From JAIBJN01 sp963748205 (GTDB lineage: Bacteria; Actinomycetota; Thermoleophilia; Gaiellales; Gaiellaceae), in contig CAVVIB010000023.1 of NCBI GenBank assembly GCA_963748205.1, forward strand, positions 620,001 through 684,000: a DNA stretch of 64,000 nt. The letters run 5' to 3'. The notes under the pieces were generated by a model, which was not told the DNA's origin, did no database searches, and saw only the letters and a list, made by a program, of their open reading frames with translations. The position numbers and the translations under genes were made by a program. Positions 9,554 through 18,147 of the stretch are shown piece after piece (the stretch's first letter is position 1; every line of letters starts with the position of its first letter).

Positions 9554-10537
9554 GTGAAAACTTGTCCTAACTGCGGCCAATCTACGCGCGACGACGATCG
9601 CTTCTGTCCAAGTTGCGGTCAACCGACCGATCCGCGCCGTCAGAGCCAGCCACTTGCGGTCGAAGACCGCCCGCGCCGCCCGGCCGCGGCGGCGGCGGCA
9701 GCGTCTTCCGCCGCCTCGAACGTGGCGAGCTACGCGGGCGCCCTCAGGCGCTTCTGGTGGGTGCTCGTCATCGGGCTCCTCTTCGCGATGTTCGCCGCCC
9801 TCTCGGCGCGTTTCACCGTGAGCTTCTTCCCGCCCGGCCTGGCGGAGAAGGAGGAGGTCAGCTACACGGCCGAGGCGCGGCTGCTCGTCAACAGCGCGGA
9901 CAACCCGCATTTCCGCAGCGGGGTGACGACGTTCTCGCCTGCCCCCTTCGAGGAGGACTCCGAGGACACGGACCCGACCACGGGGGAGGGCGACAGCGAG
10001 CCGACGCTCGTGCCCTTCACCCAGCCCCCGGACCTGAACACGATCATTCGCAACGCCAACACGTACCCGTTTTTGATCGAGTCGGACGGCGTGGCCGACT
10101 TCCGGCGCCAGCGCTTTGGTGAGCTTCCCGGCGCGGTCTCCGCCATCGGGGCCACGTCCGTCGTGACGGCGAACCGCGTCGAGCTCTCGGAAATCCCGGT
10201 CATTCGTCTAGTCGCGGTCGCGGGCAGCCCGGAGGACGCGATCGGCCTTGCCGACAAGACGGGGAAGGCGTTCATCGGCTGGCTCCAACAGGAGCAGGTC
10301 GACGACGGCATCCGGAAGGAAGACCGCATGGTGGTCGAGCAGCTGACGATCCCGAAGGGCGCCGTCGCCTCCGCAGGCCCCTCGACGACGCTTCCGCTCC
10401 TCGTGTTCGTCGTCGTCTTCGCCGCGTTCTGCGTGCTCGCGATCCTCCTCGACCGGCTCGTGCCGACCCGGCCCCGGCCGCAGCGCTCCGACGTCGAGCC
10501 GATCGAGCAGCCCGTCAAGGTCAAGAAGACGGCCTAG
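9554..10537 (+). CDS. zinc-ribbon protein fused to a Wzz-like chain-length/polysaccharide co-polymerase domain
   Basis: 327 residues from a GTG at 9554 (a GTG six bases upstream is in frame). The N-terminus has two CxxC pairs, CPNCGQSTRDDDRFCPSCG, a double zinc ribbon. A Pro/Arg/Ala linker follows, then a first membrane helix (WWVLVIGLLFAMFAALSA), a roughly 170-residue periplasmic part (TAEARLLVNSADNP, TIIRNANTYPFL, IRLVAVAGSPEDAIGLADKTG), and a second helix LLVFVVVFAAFCVLAILL. Two helices around a periplasmic domain is the Wzz architecture. It is followed 3 bp later by the O-antigen ligase-like gene. The zinc ribbon at the cytoplasmic face is unusual for the family. Confidence 0.7.
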   Translation: MKTCPNCGQSTRDDDRFCPSCGQPTDPRRQSQPLAVEDRPRRPAAAAAAASSAASNVASYAGALRRFWWVLVIGLLFAMFAALSARFTVSFFPPGLAEKEEVSYTAEARLLVNSADNPHFRSGVTTFSPAPFEEDSEDTDPTTGEGDSEPTLVPFTQPPDLNTIIRNANTYPFLIESDGVADFRRQRFGELPGAVSAIGATSVVTANRVELSEIPVIRLVAVAGSPEDAIGLADKTGKAFIGWLQQEQVDDGIRKEDRMVVEQLTIPKGAVASAGPSTTLPLLVFVVVFAAFCVLAILLDRLVPTRPRPQRSDVEPIEQPVKVKKTA

Positions 10538-10540
10538 GCC

Positions 10541-12040
10541 TTGTCCACGGTCGCTGCGCCCGCCGATCGCCGCACGACGGCCATCGGAATCGCGGCCTTC
10601 GGGTCCGTCTGCCTCCTGGGCGGCGCCCTCATCGGGCCCAACGAGGCGCTCGGCGGCGCCGTCATCTTCCTGGTCGCTGCGGTCCTCGCCATGCGCGAGC
10701 TGGCGACGCCGACGCTCACCTGGCCGAACGCGATCGCCGCGTTCGCCCTCGTCATCTGGCTGATCCCCGCACGCGGGTACCGCCTGCCGATCACGCTGCC
10801 GTTCAACCTGGAGCCCTACCGGTTCGTCCTCGCCGGCCTCGTCATCGTCTTCATCGCGGCTCTGTTCGCCGGCCGCGCGAAGCTCGAGTTCCTCGGCTTC
10901 GGGATCCCGCTCGCCATCCTGGCGACGACTGCGATCGTCTCCGCGATCCTCAACTACGACGAGATCGGCATCGTCGCCGGCGACCCCGGCGCGTTCAAGG
11001 CGCTCTCGTACTACCTGGGTTTCCTGGCGGTGTTCGTGCTCGTCGCGTCGACGATCAAGACGCACGCCGCCATGGACACCGTGCTGCGCGCCCTCGTCAT
11101 CGGTGGGGCGATCGTGGCCTTCGCGGCCATCTACGAGTCGCGGTCGGGCTACAACTACTTCGACCACCTGCACGAGTGGATCCCGGCGCTGGTCCGCGAG
11201 GAGCGGACGGTGTTCGACGTCCGCGGCGGAAACGTGCGGGTCTACGCCTCGGCGCAGCACCCGATCGCGCTCTCGGCGGCGCTCTTCATGACGTTCCCGC
11301 TCGCCCTCTATCTCGTCGGGCGGGCGAGCACCGTCCTGCGTGCCCGGCTCTGGATCGTTGCCGCCGGGATCTGCGCCATGGGCGCCGTGGCCACGATCTC
11401 GCGCACCACCGTGATCATGGGCGTCGCGCTTCTGGTGGTCGGGCTCTGGGTCCGCGGCCGCCAGGTGCTGCGCTTCTGGCCGCTCATCCTCATCCTTCCG
11501 ATCGCGATCCACTTCGCCGTCCCCGGCGCGCTCGGCGGCATCTACCACGCCTTCTTCCCGCAGGAGGGGCTGGCGGGCGACCTGACGACCCGATCCGGCG
11601 AGCAGGGCTCGGGCCGGTTCGCCGACGTCGGTCCGGGTCTGAGGGTGTGGAGCGAGTCGCCGCTCGTCGGGGCCGGGATCGGCCACAAGCTCACCACCGG
11701 AGAGGCCGGCGCGGCCCAGACCGCCGAAGGCGCGGAGGGCGCGGTCATCTTCTTCGACAACGAGTGGCTGGGGACGCTCGTGTCGCTCGGCGCCCTCGGC
11801 ATCCTGGGCACCGCCTGGTTCGTCTGGGGCAGCCTCGTGACGCTGGGGAGGTTCGCCCGCAGGGTGCCCGGCCCAAGGAGCGAGCTGGCCGCCGTCTGCG
11901 CGGCCGCCATCGGCGCGTTCGGCGTCAGCATGTTCGTTTTCGACGCGTTCGCGTTCGTGCAGTGCACGCTCGTCTTCTTCGCCATCGCCGCGCTCGGGCT
12001 CCAGGCCCGGCGGCTCGGGCCGCGACCCACCGACTCCTAG
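10541..12040 (+). CDS. O-antigen ligase/polymerase-like membrane protein
   Basis: 499 residues from a TTG at 10541, the only start-like codon near the beginning of the frame. About ten hydrophobic segments are visible. A large extracytoplasmic loop holds the FADVGPGLRVWSESPLVGAGIGHKL region, which resembles the WaaL/Wzy_C signature (R...W...P..G.G). It probably polymerises undecaprenyl-linked repeat units or ligates them. It directly follows the Wzz-like gene, a common pairing of polymerase and length regulator, and converges with the hydrolase gene on the other strand with a 4 bp overlap. Confidence 0.8.
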   Translation: MSTVAAPADRRTTAIGIAAFGSVCLLGGALIGPNEALGGAVIFLVAAVLAMRELATPTLTWPNAIAAFALVIWLIPARGYRLPITLPFNLEPYRFVLAGLVIVFIAALFAGRAKLEFLGFGIPLAILATTAIVSAILNYDEIGIVAGDPGAFKALSYYLGFLAVFVLVASTIKTHAAMDTVLRALVIGGAIVAFAAIYESRSGYNYFDHLHEWIPALVREERTVFDVRGGNVRVYASAQHPIALSAALFMTFPLALYLVGRASTVLRARLWIVAAGICAMGAVATISRTTVIMGVALLVVGLWVRGRQVLRFWPLILILPIAIHFAVPGALGGIYHAFFPQEGLAGDLTTRSGEQGSGRFADVGPGLRVWSESPLVGAGIGHKLTTGEAGAAQTAEGAEGAVIFFDNEWLGTLVSLGALGILGTAWFVWGSLVTLGRFARRVPGPRSELAAVCAAAIGAFGVSMFVFDAFAFVQCTLVFFAIAALGLQARRLGPRPTDS

Positions 12041-13418
12041 CGCAGGAGGCTCGTCCCGCGCATCGAGCCGGGGACGTCGAGGCCCAGCAGCTGGAGCACC
12101 GTGGGGGCGACGTCGAGGAGGTGTGCGCCCTCCCGCGTGCCCCCGGTCACGCCCGGCGCGGCGAGGACGAACAGGCCCTCCTGCGCGTGGTTGGCGTCGT
12201 CCGGCCCGGTGTCGTTCTCGAAGGTGTGGATGCCCTCGTCGCCGCCGACCGTCCCCACCGAGCGCCAGAGCAGGTCGCCGAAGTGGACGATCAGGTCGGG
12301 CGCGACGCCCTGCACCTCCGGGTAGACGCGCTCGGGGACGTGCACGCGGGTCGCCAGCGGCTCGCCGTTCTCGTCGGGGATCGCCGCGAGGCGTTCCGCC
12401 AGGTCGTCGCGAACGCGCTCGTAGTCCTCGGCCGGGATCGTGCCCTCCGGCTCGCGGCCGGCCACGTTGAGGAAGATGCGCGAGTAGTAGCCGCCCTCGC
12501 CCCAGGCGGTCGTCTTCGACCAGTCGATGCCCGCCTCGCGGAGCGGCATCGCCTCGCCCGGCTCCGTCAGGAGCCCGAGGAAGCCTTCGCGGCGCAGCCA
12601 CTCGTTGACGCGGATCCCGCCGTCCATGCGCTTCCCGCCGTGGTCGGACACGACGAAGACGGCAGTGTCCTCGTCGGCACGCTCGAGGATGCGCCCCATG
12701 AGCCCGTCCACGTGCTTGTGGTAGTCGAGGATCGCGTTCTCGAACGGGTTCCCCGGCACGTGCTTGCGGTGCTCCGGGTCCATCATCTTCCAGAAGCCGT
12801 GGTACATGCGGTCGATGCCCATCTCGACCATGGCGAAGAGCTCCCACGGCCGTGTGTCGAGCAGGTGCTCGGCGAGGGCGAAGCGCCGGTCGGTCATCTC
12901 GTAGACCTGGCGCAGGAGGTAGTCCTTGTCGTCCGTGCGGAAGTCGCGCACGTCGAGGAGGTACTCGCCGACCGTCTGCTCGATCTCCCGCTTGAGCATC
13001 GGCGGGAACGTGTACTGGCTCTCCGATCGTCGGCGTGAGGAAGCAGCTGACCATGACGCCGTTGAGCGGGCGCGGGGGATAGGTGCCCGGGCACGCCGAG
13101 GACGATCGACGGCTTCCCCGCGCGCGTGGCGAGGTCCCAGAGGCGCGGCTCCTTGATCGCCGTCGAGTTGGCGATGAAGAGGTTGTCGTACGAGTGGTCG
13201 GCGCGGTTGCGGAAGCCGTAGACGCCCAGGTCGCCCGGCGTCCGGCTCGCCATCATGCAGGACCACGCCGGCACGGTGATCGGCGGGATCACCGAGGTGA
13301 GGCGGCCGTGCGCGCCGCGCTCCATGAGGCCGGAGAGGACGGGCAGCTGGTCGCGCCAACGCTCGAGGAGCAGCGAGGGCTCCGCGCAGTCCAGTCCGAT
13401 GATCATCACCTTGCTCAT
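12037..13418 (-). CDS. alkaline-phosphatase-superfamily hydrolase (2), two frameshifts
   Basis: The ATG at 13418 opens MSKVMIIGLDCAEPSLL, the metal-binding start of the superfamily, then PPITVPAWSCMMASRTPGDLGVYGF around the nucleophile. The frame changes at about 13086-13091 (a CCCGGG run) and again at about 13020-13027. Between them a third frame reads GTYPPRPLNGVMVSCFLTPTIG. The rest continues through VFVVSDHGGKRMDG and DEGIHTFENDTGPDD to GTSLLR. Joined, the product is near 455 residues. It overlaps the upstream glycosyltransferase gene by 4 bp. It is related to the 7825-9447 protein but lacks the GYLE tail. Confidence 0.75.
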
Positions 13419-14632
13419 CGTGCGGTCACCTCACGGTAGAGGCCGGCGATCTCGCGCGCGGAGTACTCCCACGTCAGGTTGGGCCGCGATGCGACAGCGT
13501 TCCGCCGCAGCCTGGTGAGCAGCTCGCGGTCGCCGTCGACGAGGCGGAGGTGCTCGACGAGGGTCGGCAGGTCGCCGGCCTCGTGGACGAGCCCCGACTC
13601 CATGTGCTCGCAGCGGGCCCCGGTCGCGTCGGAGACGACGAGCGCGCAGCCGCTCGCCTGCGCCTCGTAGGTGACGAAGGCGCTGCCCTCCTCGACCGAG
13701 GGGAAGAGGAAGACGTCGCTCTCGCGCATGAGCTTCCCGGGGTCGTCGACCCAGCCCTGCACGGTCACGCTCGGGTGGCTCAGCCGGCGCTCGAGCACCT
13801 CGCGGTAGCCCGGGTAGAAGTTGCCGCAGATCGTGAAGGTCCCTCGCTCGCCCGCGCCGGACTCGAGCCAGGCGTCGAGCGCGTAGTGCAGGCCCTTGCG
13901 GGGCTCGCAGCGGCCGACGAACACGGCGCGCAGGCCCTCGCCCTCCTTCGAGGTCACGTCCTCGGGCTCCGGGAAGCTCCCGGGGTCGAAGCCGTAGCCG
14001 TGCATGCCCAGCTGCTCGGGGCCGAAGCCGCGGTCGAGGAAGGTCTGGCGCACGTACGGCGAGAGCACGGCGACCATGTCGGCGGCCTCGTACTCGCGCT
14101 CCTCGAGCCGGAGCGCTTCCTCGGCGCCCTCGTGCGAGTGGCCCGCGACCGCCGTGAGCCCGAGCTTCTCGGTCTCCTCGGCCACGCGCTCGTAGGCGAA
14201 CGCCGTGTGCGTGTTCGGCGCCTCGCGGATGACCCGGGTGCCCATGCGCTTCGCCGCCGCCGCGCTCGCGAGCGTCGCGCGCGGCCAGACGTGGGCGACG
14301 TCGATGTTCCCCGCGGCGCGGCGGAGCGCCCAGGCGACGCGGCGGTCGTGGTAGCGGTACGCCCGCTGCCGCCCGAGAGCGCGATGGGGGACGCGCCGGC
14401 CCGCGAGGGTGAGCGTCGTGACGAGGCTGTGGACGACCGGCGGTGGGCCCGCGACCGAGGTGCAGTACACGTGCACCTCGTGGCCGATGCGCGCGAGCTG
14501 CTCGGTGTGGTGCCGCGCGGCGACCCCGATCCCCGGCGCCCCCAGCGTGTCCGGGAAGCTGTAGAGGATGCGGAGCGGGCGCGAGTCGCCCGACGCGCGG
14601 ACGGCGTCCGTCTCGGAAACGCCCACGGTCAC
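13415..14632 (-). CDS. GT4-family glycosyltransferase
   Basis: 405 residues from a GTG at 14632. The GT-B N-terminal domain carries the glycine-rich acceptor loop TLGAPGIGVAARHHTEQL. The C-terminal nucleotide-sugar domain has VFVGRCEPRKGLHYALDAW and the EX7E-like block FLFPSVEEGSAFVTYEAQASG. It transfers a sugar from an NDP-sugar, presumably to a lipid-linked glycan at the inner face of the membrane. It sits 3 bp after the RHH regulator stop and overlaps the next gene, so the three genes look like one transcript. Confidence 0.85.
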   Translation of the reverse strand: MTVGVSETDAVRASGDSRPLRILYSFPDTLGAPGIGVAARHHTEQLARIGHEVHVYCTSVAGPPPVVHSLVTTLTLAGRRVPHRALGRQRAYRYHDRRVAWALRRAAGNIDVAHVWPRATLASAAAAKRMGTRVIREAPNTHTAFAYERVAEETEKLGLTAVAGHSHEGAEEALRLEEREYEAADMVAVLSPYVRQTFLDRGFGPEQLGMHGYGFDPGSFPEPEDVTSKEGEGLRAVFVGRCEPRKGLHYALDAWLESGAGERGTFTICGNFYPGYREVLERRLSHPSVTVQGWVDDPGKLMRESDVFLFPSVEEGSAFVTYEAQASGCALVVSDATGARCEHMESGLVHEAGDLPTLVEHLRLVDGDRELLTRLRRNAVASRPNLTWEYSAREIAGLYREVTAR

Positions 14633-14635
14633 GGC

Positions 14636-14860
14636 TCAGTCCTCGAGGTAGCCGAGGGAGCGGAGGCGGCGCCGGATGGCCACGACCTCGTCGTGGGTGA
14701 GGCTCTCCTCGTCGACACTCGGGGCGTGGCTCGCCGCGAGGTCGCGCAGCACGTAGACGCAGAACTCGGTCACCGAGTGGAAGCCGGTGCCCTCGATCAC
14801 CTGCTGGAGGCGCTCGTAGAGCGGGCGCGGGATTTTCAGTGTGACGTCGCTGGATGCCAT
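14636..14860 (-). CDS. ribbon-helix-helix (CopG/Arc-type) DNA-binding protein with GYLE tail
   Basis: 74 residues from the ATG at 14860. Residues 5-12 (DVTLKIPR) fit the DNA-contacting beta strand, and residues 13-42 fit the two helices (LYERLQQVIEGTG; SVTEFCVYVLRDLAA). After a short linker the C-terminus is AIRRRLRSLGYLED. A similar C-terminal tail ends the hydrolase at 7825-9447. The gene leads a unit with the GT4 gene and hydrolase 2. A repeated ACACT/AGTGT operator-like site begins at the base next to its start codon, which suggests autoregulation. Confidence 0.7.
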   Translation of the reverse strand: MASSDVTLKIPRPLYERLQQVIEGTGFHSVTEFCVYVLRDLAASHAPSVDEESLTHDEVVAIRRRLRSLGYLED

Positions 14861-14891
14861 GACACTTCAGGAGGAGTGTCGAAGGAGTGTA
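14861..14891 (-). promoter_or_regulatory. operator-like site 1 (ACACT/AGTGT array) upstream of the RHH gene
   Basis: On the + strand, GACACT (14861-14866), AGTGTC (14875-14880) and AGTGTA (14886-14891) form one ACACT and two AGTGT boxes with start-to-start distances of 13 and 11 bp. The same three-box layout occurs in reverse orientation at 29830-29860. Comparing the 31 bp, 23 positions match, and all the boxes match. RHH dimers typically bind such short repeated boxes. Binding by the adjacent RHH protein is inferred, not shown. Confidence 0.55.
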
Positions 14892-14967
14892 GCGCGGTGC
14901 CTCTGGAAGTCTCGCGCACCGCTCGGCGCGGCGCCTCCGCCGAAGGTCTGGACCGTCTACCCTGGAC

Positions 14968-14996
14968 TTGGCACAGCGCCGTAAATGGCGTAGGAC
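14968..14996 (+). promoter_or_regulatory. candidate sigma-70-type promoter for the acetyltransferase-flippase operon
   Basis: TTGGCA (14968-14973) and TAGGAC (14991-14996) are separated by exactly 17 bp. The site lies just upstream of the first gene of the + strand operon, in the 150-bp divergent region after the RHH gene. The -10 match is weak, so this is a candidate only. Confidence 0.3.
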
Positions 14997-15013
14997 GTGA
15001 CTTGGAGGAGATG

Positions 15014-15604
15014 ATGGACGGCCGACGCTTGCCCAGGGTCCTTGCAACTGCGCTGGACCCGATGACGTACTTCCAGGCCGTCCGGCTTCTCCACTACTAC
15101 AGCTACTCGCACGTCAAGCCGCGGCGGAAGCTGACCAAGGGGCCGCAGACGACCCTCGCCCCGAACACGTCCCTCCGCAACGGCGAGCGCATCGTCATCG
15201 GCGCAAGGACGCGCGTCGGCGAGCGGGCCTACCTCTGGGCGGGCGACACCGAGGGCCGGATCACGATCGGCGACGACTGCCGGCTCGGCCCCGAGGTCTT
15301 CATCACCGCCTCCGACTACGGCCTCGCGCCCGACGCGAAGATCACCGAGCAGGAGCGCAACGAGCGCGACGTCGAGATCGGCAACGACGTCTGGCTCGGC
15401 GCCCGCGTGTTCGTCGGCGCCGGCGTCTCGATCGGCGACGGCAGCGTCGTCAGCGCCGGCTCGGTCGTCACCAAGTCGCTGCCGCCCGGCTCCGTGGCCG
15501 TCGGCGTCCCTGCGCGGATCGTCCGCAGGCGCGAGGACTACGCCGGGGCCGGGGGCGGGGACGAGCAGGATCGCGCCGAGCCGCAGGTGACGACGAGCGC
15601 GTGA
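15014..15604 (+). CDS. left-handed beta-helix (hexapeptide) O-acetyltransferase, WcaF/WbbJ type
   Basis: 196 residues. Two ATGs are adjacent (15011 and 15014); the second has better spacing from GGAGG at 15004-15008. Hexapeptide repeats run from about residue 60 to the end: RIVIGARTRVGERAYLW, RITIGDDCRLGPEVFI, DVEIGNDVWLGARVFVGAGVSIGDGSVVSAGSVV. It ends with the family-typical VAVGVPARIVRRR. It would O-acetylate a sugar of the glycan using acetyl-CoA. The next gene begins within its stop codon (GTGA overlap). Confidence 0.85.
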   Translation: MDGRRLPRVLATALDPMTYFQAVRLLHYYSYSHVKPRRKLTKGPQTTLAPNTSLRNGERIVIGARTRVGERAYLWAGDTEGRITIGDDCRLGPEVFITASDYGLAPDAKITEQERNERDVEIGNDVWLGARVFVGAGVSIGDGSVVSAGSVVTKSLPPGSVAVGVPARIVRRREDYAGAGGGDEQDRAEPQVTTSA

Positions 15605-16572
15605 GTCTCGACGTCTCGATCGTCATCGTCACATACAAGTGTCGGGAGGCGGCACGGGAGTGCCTTGCCTCCATCTACGAGACGACGAAGGGCGTCGAGC
15701 TCGAGGTGATCGTCCTCGACAACGCCTCCGACGACGGCACCGTCGAGATGGTGCGGAGCGAGTTCCCCCAGGTGCGCCTGATCGCCTCCCCGGAGAACCT
15801 CGGCTTCGCCGGCGGCTGCAACCGCGCTGCCGAGGAGGCCCGTGGGGACTACGTCTTCCTCCTCAACCCCGACACCGTCCTGCACGAGGGCACGGTCGCC
15901 CACCTCGTCGAGTTCGCCCGCAGCCACCCCGAGAACGGGATCTACGGCGGCCGCACGGTCCGGCCGGACGGCGTGCTCGACCCAGGCTCGTGCTGGGCGG
16001 CCCCGTCGGTCTGGAGCCTCTTCTGCTTCGCGACGCTCCTGACGACGGCCTTCAGGGGCTCGCGCGTCTTCGATCCCGAGGTGATGGGGGGCTGGAAGCG
16101 CGACAGCGTCCGCGAGGTGGACATCGTCACCGGCTGCCTTCTCTTCGTCACGCGCTCGCACTGGGAGGCGCTCGGCGGCTTCGACCTGCGCTTCTTCATG
16201 TACGGCGAGGACGCCGACCTGTCGCTCCGCGCCAAGGCGATGGGGCTGCGCCCGATCGTGACGCCGGACGCCGTCGCCACGCACGAGGTCGGCGTCTCCT
16301 CGAAGGCGCACGGCGACAAGCTCATCCTGCTCTCGAGCGGGAAGGCGACGCTTCTGCGCAAGCACTGGCGCGGCCTGCGGCTGCGCGCCGGGCTCATCCT
16401 CCTCGCGGCCGGGGCGGGCGTGCGCGCCCTCCTCGGGTTCGCGCGCGGACGCTGGGGCGGCTCGGGCTCCGACTGGCGCGACGTGTGGCGGGAGCGCCGC
16501 ACCTGGCTGGCCGGCTACCCGGAGGCCCCGGAGGGCCGGTCTCGGACGCCGACGCCGCCCGTCGCGACCTGA
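15601..16572 (+). CDS. GT2-family glycosyltransferase
   Basis: 323 residues from a GTG at 15601 overlapping the previous stop. It is a GT-A fold: SIVIVTYKCREAARECL at the N-terminus, VIVLDNASDDGTVEMV, then the DXD-type FLLNPDTVL and the acceptor loop GGFDLRFFMYGEDADLSLRAKAMG. This pattern resembles rhamnosyltransferase and other GT2 enzymes of surface glycans. A short hydrophobic C-terminal segment may hold it at the membrane. It is translationally coupled to the acetyltransferase and followed by the flippase after 12 bp. Confidence 0.88.
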   Translation: MSLDVSIVIVTYKCREAARECLASIYETTKGVELEVIVLDNASDDGTVEMVRSEFPQVRLIASPENLGFAGGCNRAAEEARGDYVFLLNPDTVLHEGTVAHLVEFARSHPENGIYGGRTVRPDGVLDPGSCWAAPSVWSLFCFATLLTTAFRGSRVFDPEVMGGWKRDSVREVDIVTGCLLFVTRSHWEALGGFDLRFFMYGEDADLSLRAKAMGLRPIVTPDAVATHEVGVSSKAHGDKLILLSSGKATLLRKHWRGLRLRAGLILLAAGAGVRALLGFARGRWGGSGSDWRDVWRERRTWLAGYPEAPEGRSRTPTPPVAT

Positions 16573-16584
16573 GCACCGCGGTCT

Positions 16585-18147
16585 ATGAACGAGCATCAGA
16601 GCTCCTTCCACAGCTCGCTCAAGTGGACGTTCCTGATGACGTGGGGGGACCGCGCGTTCGGGCTCGTCTTCACGCTGCTCCTGGCCGCCATCCTCGGCCC
16701 GCGCGACTTCGGGATCGTCGCGCTCGCGCTCATCTACATCGCGCTCGTCCAGCTGATCAACGAGGGAGGGATCCAGACGGCGATCGTCCAGCGCGAGGGC
16801 CTCGCGGACGACCACCTGGACTCGGCCTTCTGGATGAACCTGGCCTTCTGCGCGCTGCTCGCCGCGGTGAGCTTCCTGCTCGCGGGCTGGTGGGCAGACC
16901 TGAACGGCGTTCCGGAGCTCGAGGACGTCGTCAAGGTGCTCTCGCTCCTGCTCCTGTTCCAGGGGCTGACCATCGTGCCCCTGGCGGTCTTCCAGCGGGA
17001 GATGCGCTTCAAGGCGCTCGCGATCCGTGAGACGACCGCCGTCGTCGTCGGCGGCTCGCTCGGGCTCGTGCTGGCGCTCAACGATGCAGGCGTCTGGGCT
17101 CTGGTCGCCCAGCAGCTCGGCTTCGCCGGCACGCAGCTCGTGCTGCTCTGGGCGCTCGGCTCCTGGCGCCCGGGCTTGCACTTCTCGCGCGGGCACGCGC
17201 GCGAGCTCGTCGGCTTCTCGAGCGGCGTCCTGCTCGCCAACTTCGGCGGGTTCCTGAACAGGCGCGCGGACGCGCTCCTGATGGGGATCTTCTTCGGGCC
17301 GGTGGCGGTCGGCCTCTACCGCCTCGCCGACCGCTTCGTCGACAACCTGCTCGAGGTGACGATGCGGCCGATCGGCTACGTCTCGCTGCCGTTCTTCTCC
17401 CGGCTCCAGAACGACCGGCCCGCGCTGCGCGAGGCGGTCGCCTCGTGCGTCCGGACGACGCTGATCCTCACCGTGCCGCCTATGGCGGTGCTCGCCGCCT
17501 GCAGCGACTTCCTCATGGCCGTGATGGGCCCGGAGTGGGAGCCCGCGGCCGACGTGCTCAAGCTGCTCGCGCTCGTCGGCATCGGCAAGGCGATCGTCTT
17601 CTTCACCGGGCCGCTCCTCTTCGCCGTCGCCCGGCCGCACTTCCGCGCCGTAATGCTCTGGGCCCTGGCTGCCCTGAGCGCGGGGACGGTCGTGGTGGTC
17701 GGGTGGCTCCTCACCGATTCGTCCAGCCGTGACCAGGCGGTCGGCATGGCGGTCTCGCGCGCCGGCTTCTTCCTCGCGATCGTCATCCCGGTCAACATCG
17801 CCGTCGTGTGCTGGATCACGGGCCTGAAGCCGATGCGCCTCGTCCGCTGGCTCTGGACGCCGCTGACGGCCGCCGCGGCCGGGATCGCGCCCGCGCTCCT
17901 CTTCGAGCTCACCGGCGTTCTGGACGGCCTGAGGCCTTTCGTGGCCCTGGTCATCGCCGGCGGGTCCTCGACCATCGCCGCCGGCGCCGTCCTCTTCGCG
18001 CTCGAGCCCCGCGCGAGGAGCCTGCTCCTGCCCGTCGTACGGAAGGTGACGCGACGTGAGACCGACGCGGAGCCGGCCGAGCCGCCTGCTGCCCCGAATC
18101 AAGACAGAATGGAGACCGATCAATGGACGACGCGAAGCCCTCGGTGA
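16585..18147 (+). CDS. Wzx-type lipid-linked oligosaccharide flippase
   Basis: 520 residues with 12-14 hydrophobic helices of the MOP superfamily (polysaccharide_synt family). The N-terminal block TFLMTWGDRAFGLVFTLLLAAILGPRDFGIVAL is characteristic, as is SGVLLANFGGFLNRRADALLMGIFFGPVAVGLYRLADR. It would move undecaprenyl-linked repeat units across the membrane to the Wzy/Wzz-like partners at 9554-12040. The hydrophilic C-terminal tail overlaps the sulfotransferase start by 25 bp. Confidence 0.88.
   Translation: MNEHQSSFHSSLKWTFLMTWGDRAFGLVFTLLLAAILGPRDFGIVALALIYIALVQLINEGGIQTAIVQREGLADDHLDSAFWMNLAFCALLAAVSFLLAGWWADLNGVPELEDVVKVLSLLLLFQGLTIVPLAVFQREMRFKALAIRETTAVVVGGSLGLVLALNDAGVWALVAQQLGFAGTQLVLLWALGSWRPGLHFSRGHARELVGFSSGVLLANFGGFLNRRADALLMGIFFGPVAVGLYRLADRFVDNLLEVTMRPIGYVSLPFFSRLQNDRPALREAVASCVRTTLILTVPPMAVLAACSDFLMAVMGPEWEPAADVLKLLALVGIGKAIVFFTGPLLFAVARPHFRAVMLWALAALSAGTVVVVGWLLTDSSSRDQAVGMAVSRAGFFLAIVIPVNIAVVCWITGLKPMRLVRWLWTPLTAAAAGIAPALLFELTGVLDGLRPFVALVIAGGSSTIAAGAVLFALEPRARSLLLPVVRKVTRRETDAEPAEPPAAPNQDRMETDQWTTRSPR

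Noticed and set aside
10208..13054. 948-residue open frame on the minus strand
   Set aside because: It is a low-complexity Arg/Asp/Glu-rich antisense shadow of the Wzz-like and O-antigen ligase-like genes, common in GC-rich DNA. Only a short piece (GVMVSCFLTPTIGE) belongs to the real hydrolase at 12037-13418.
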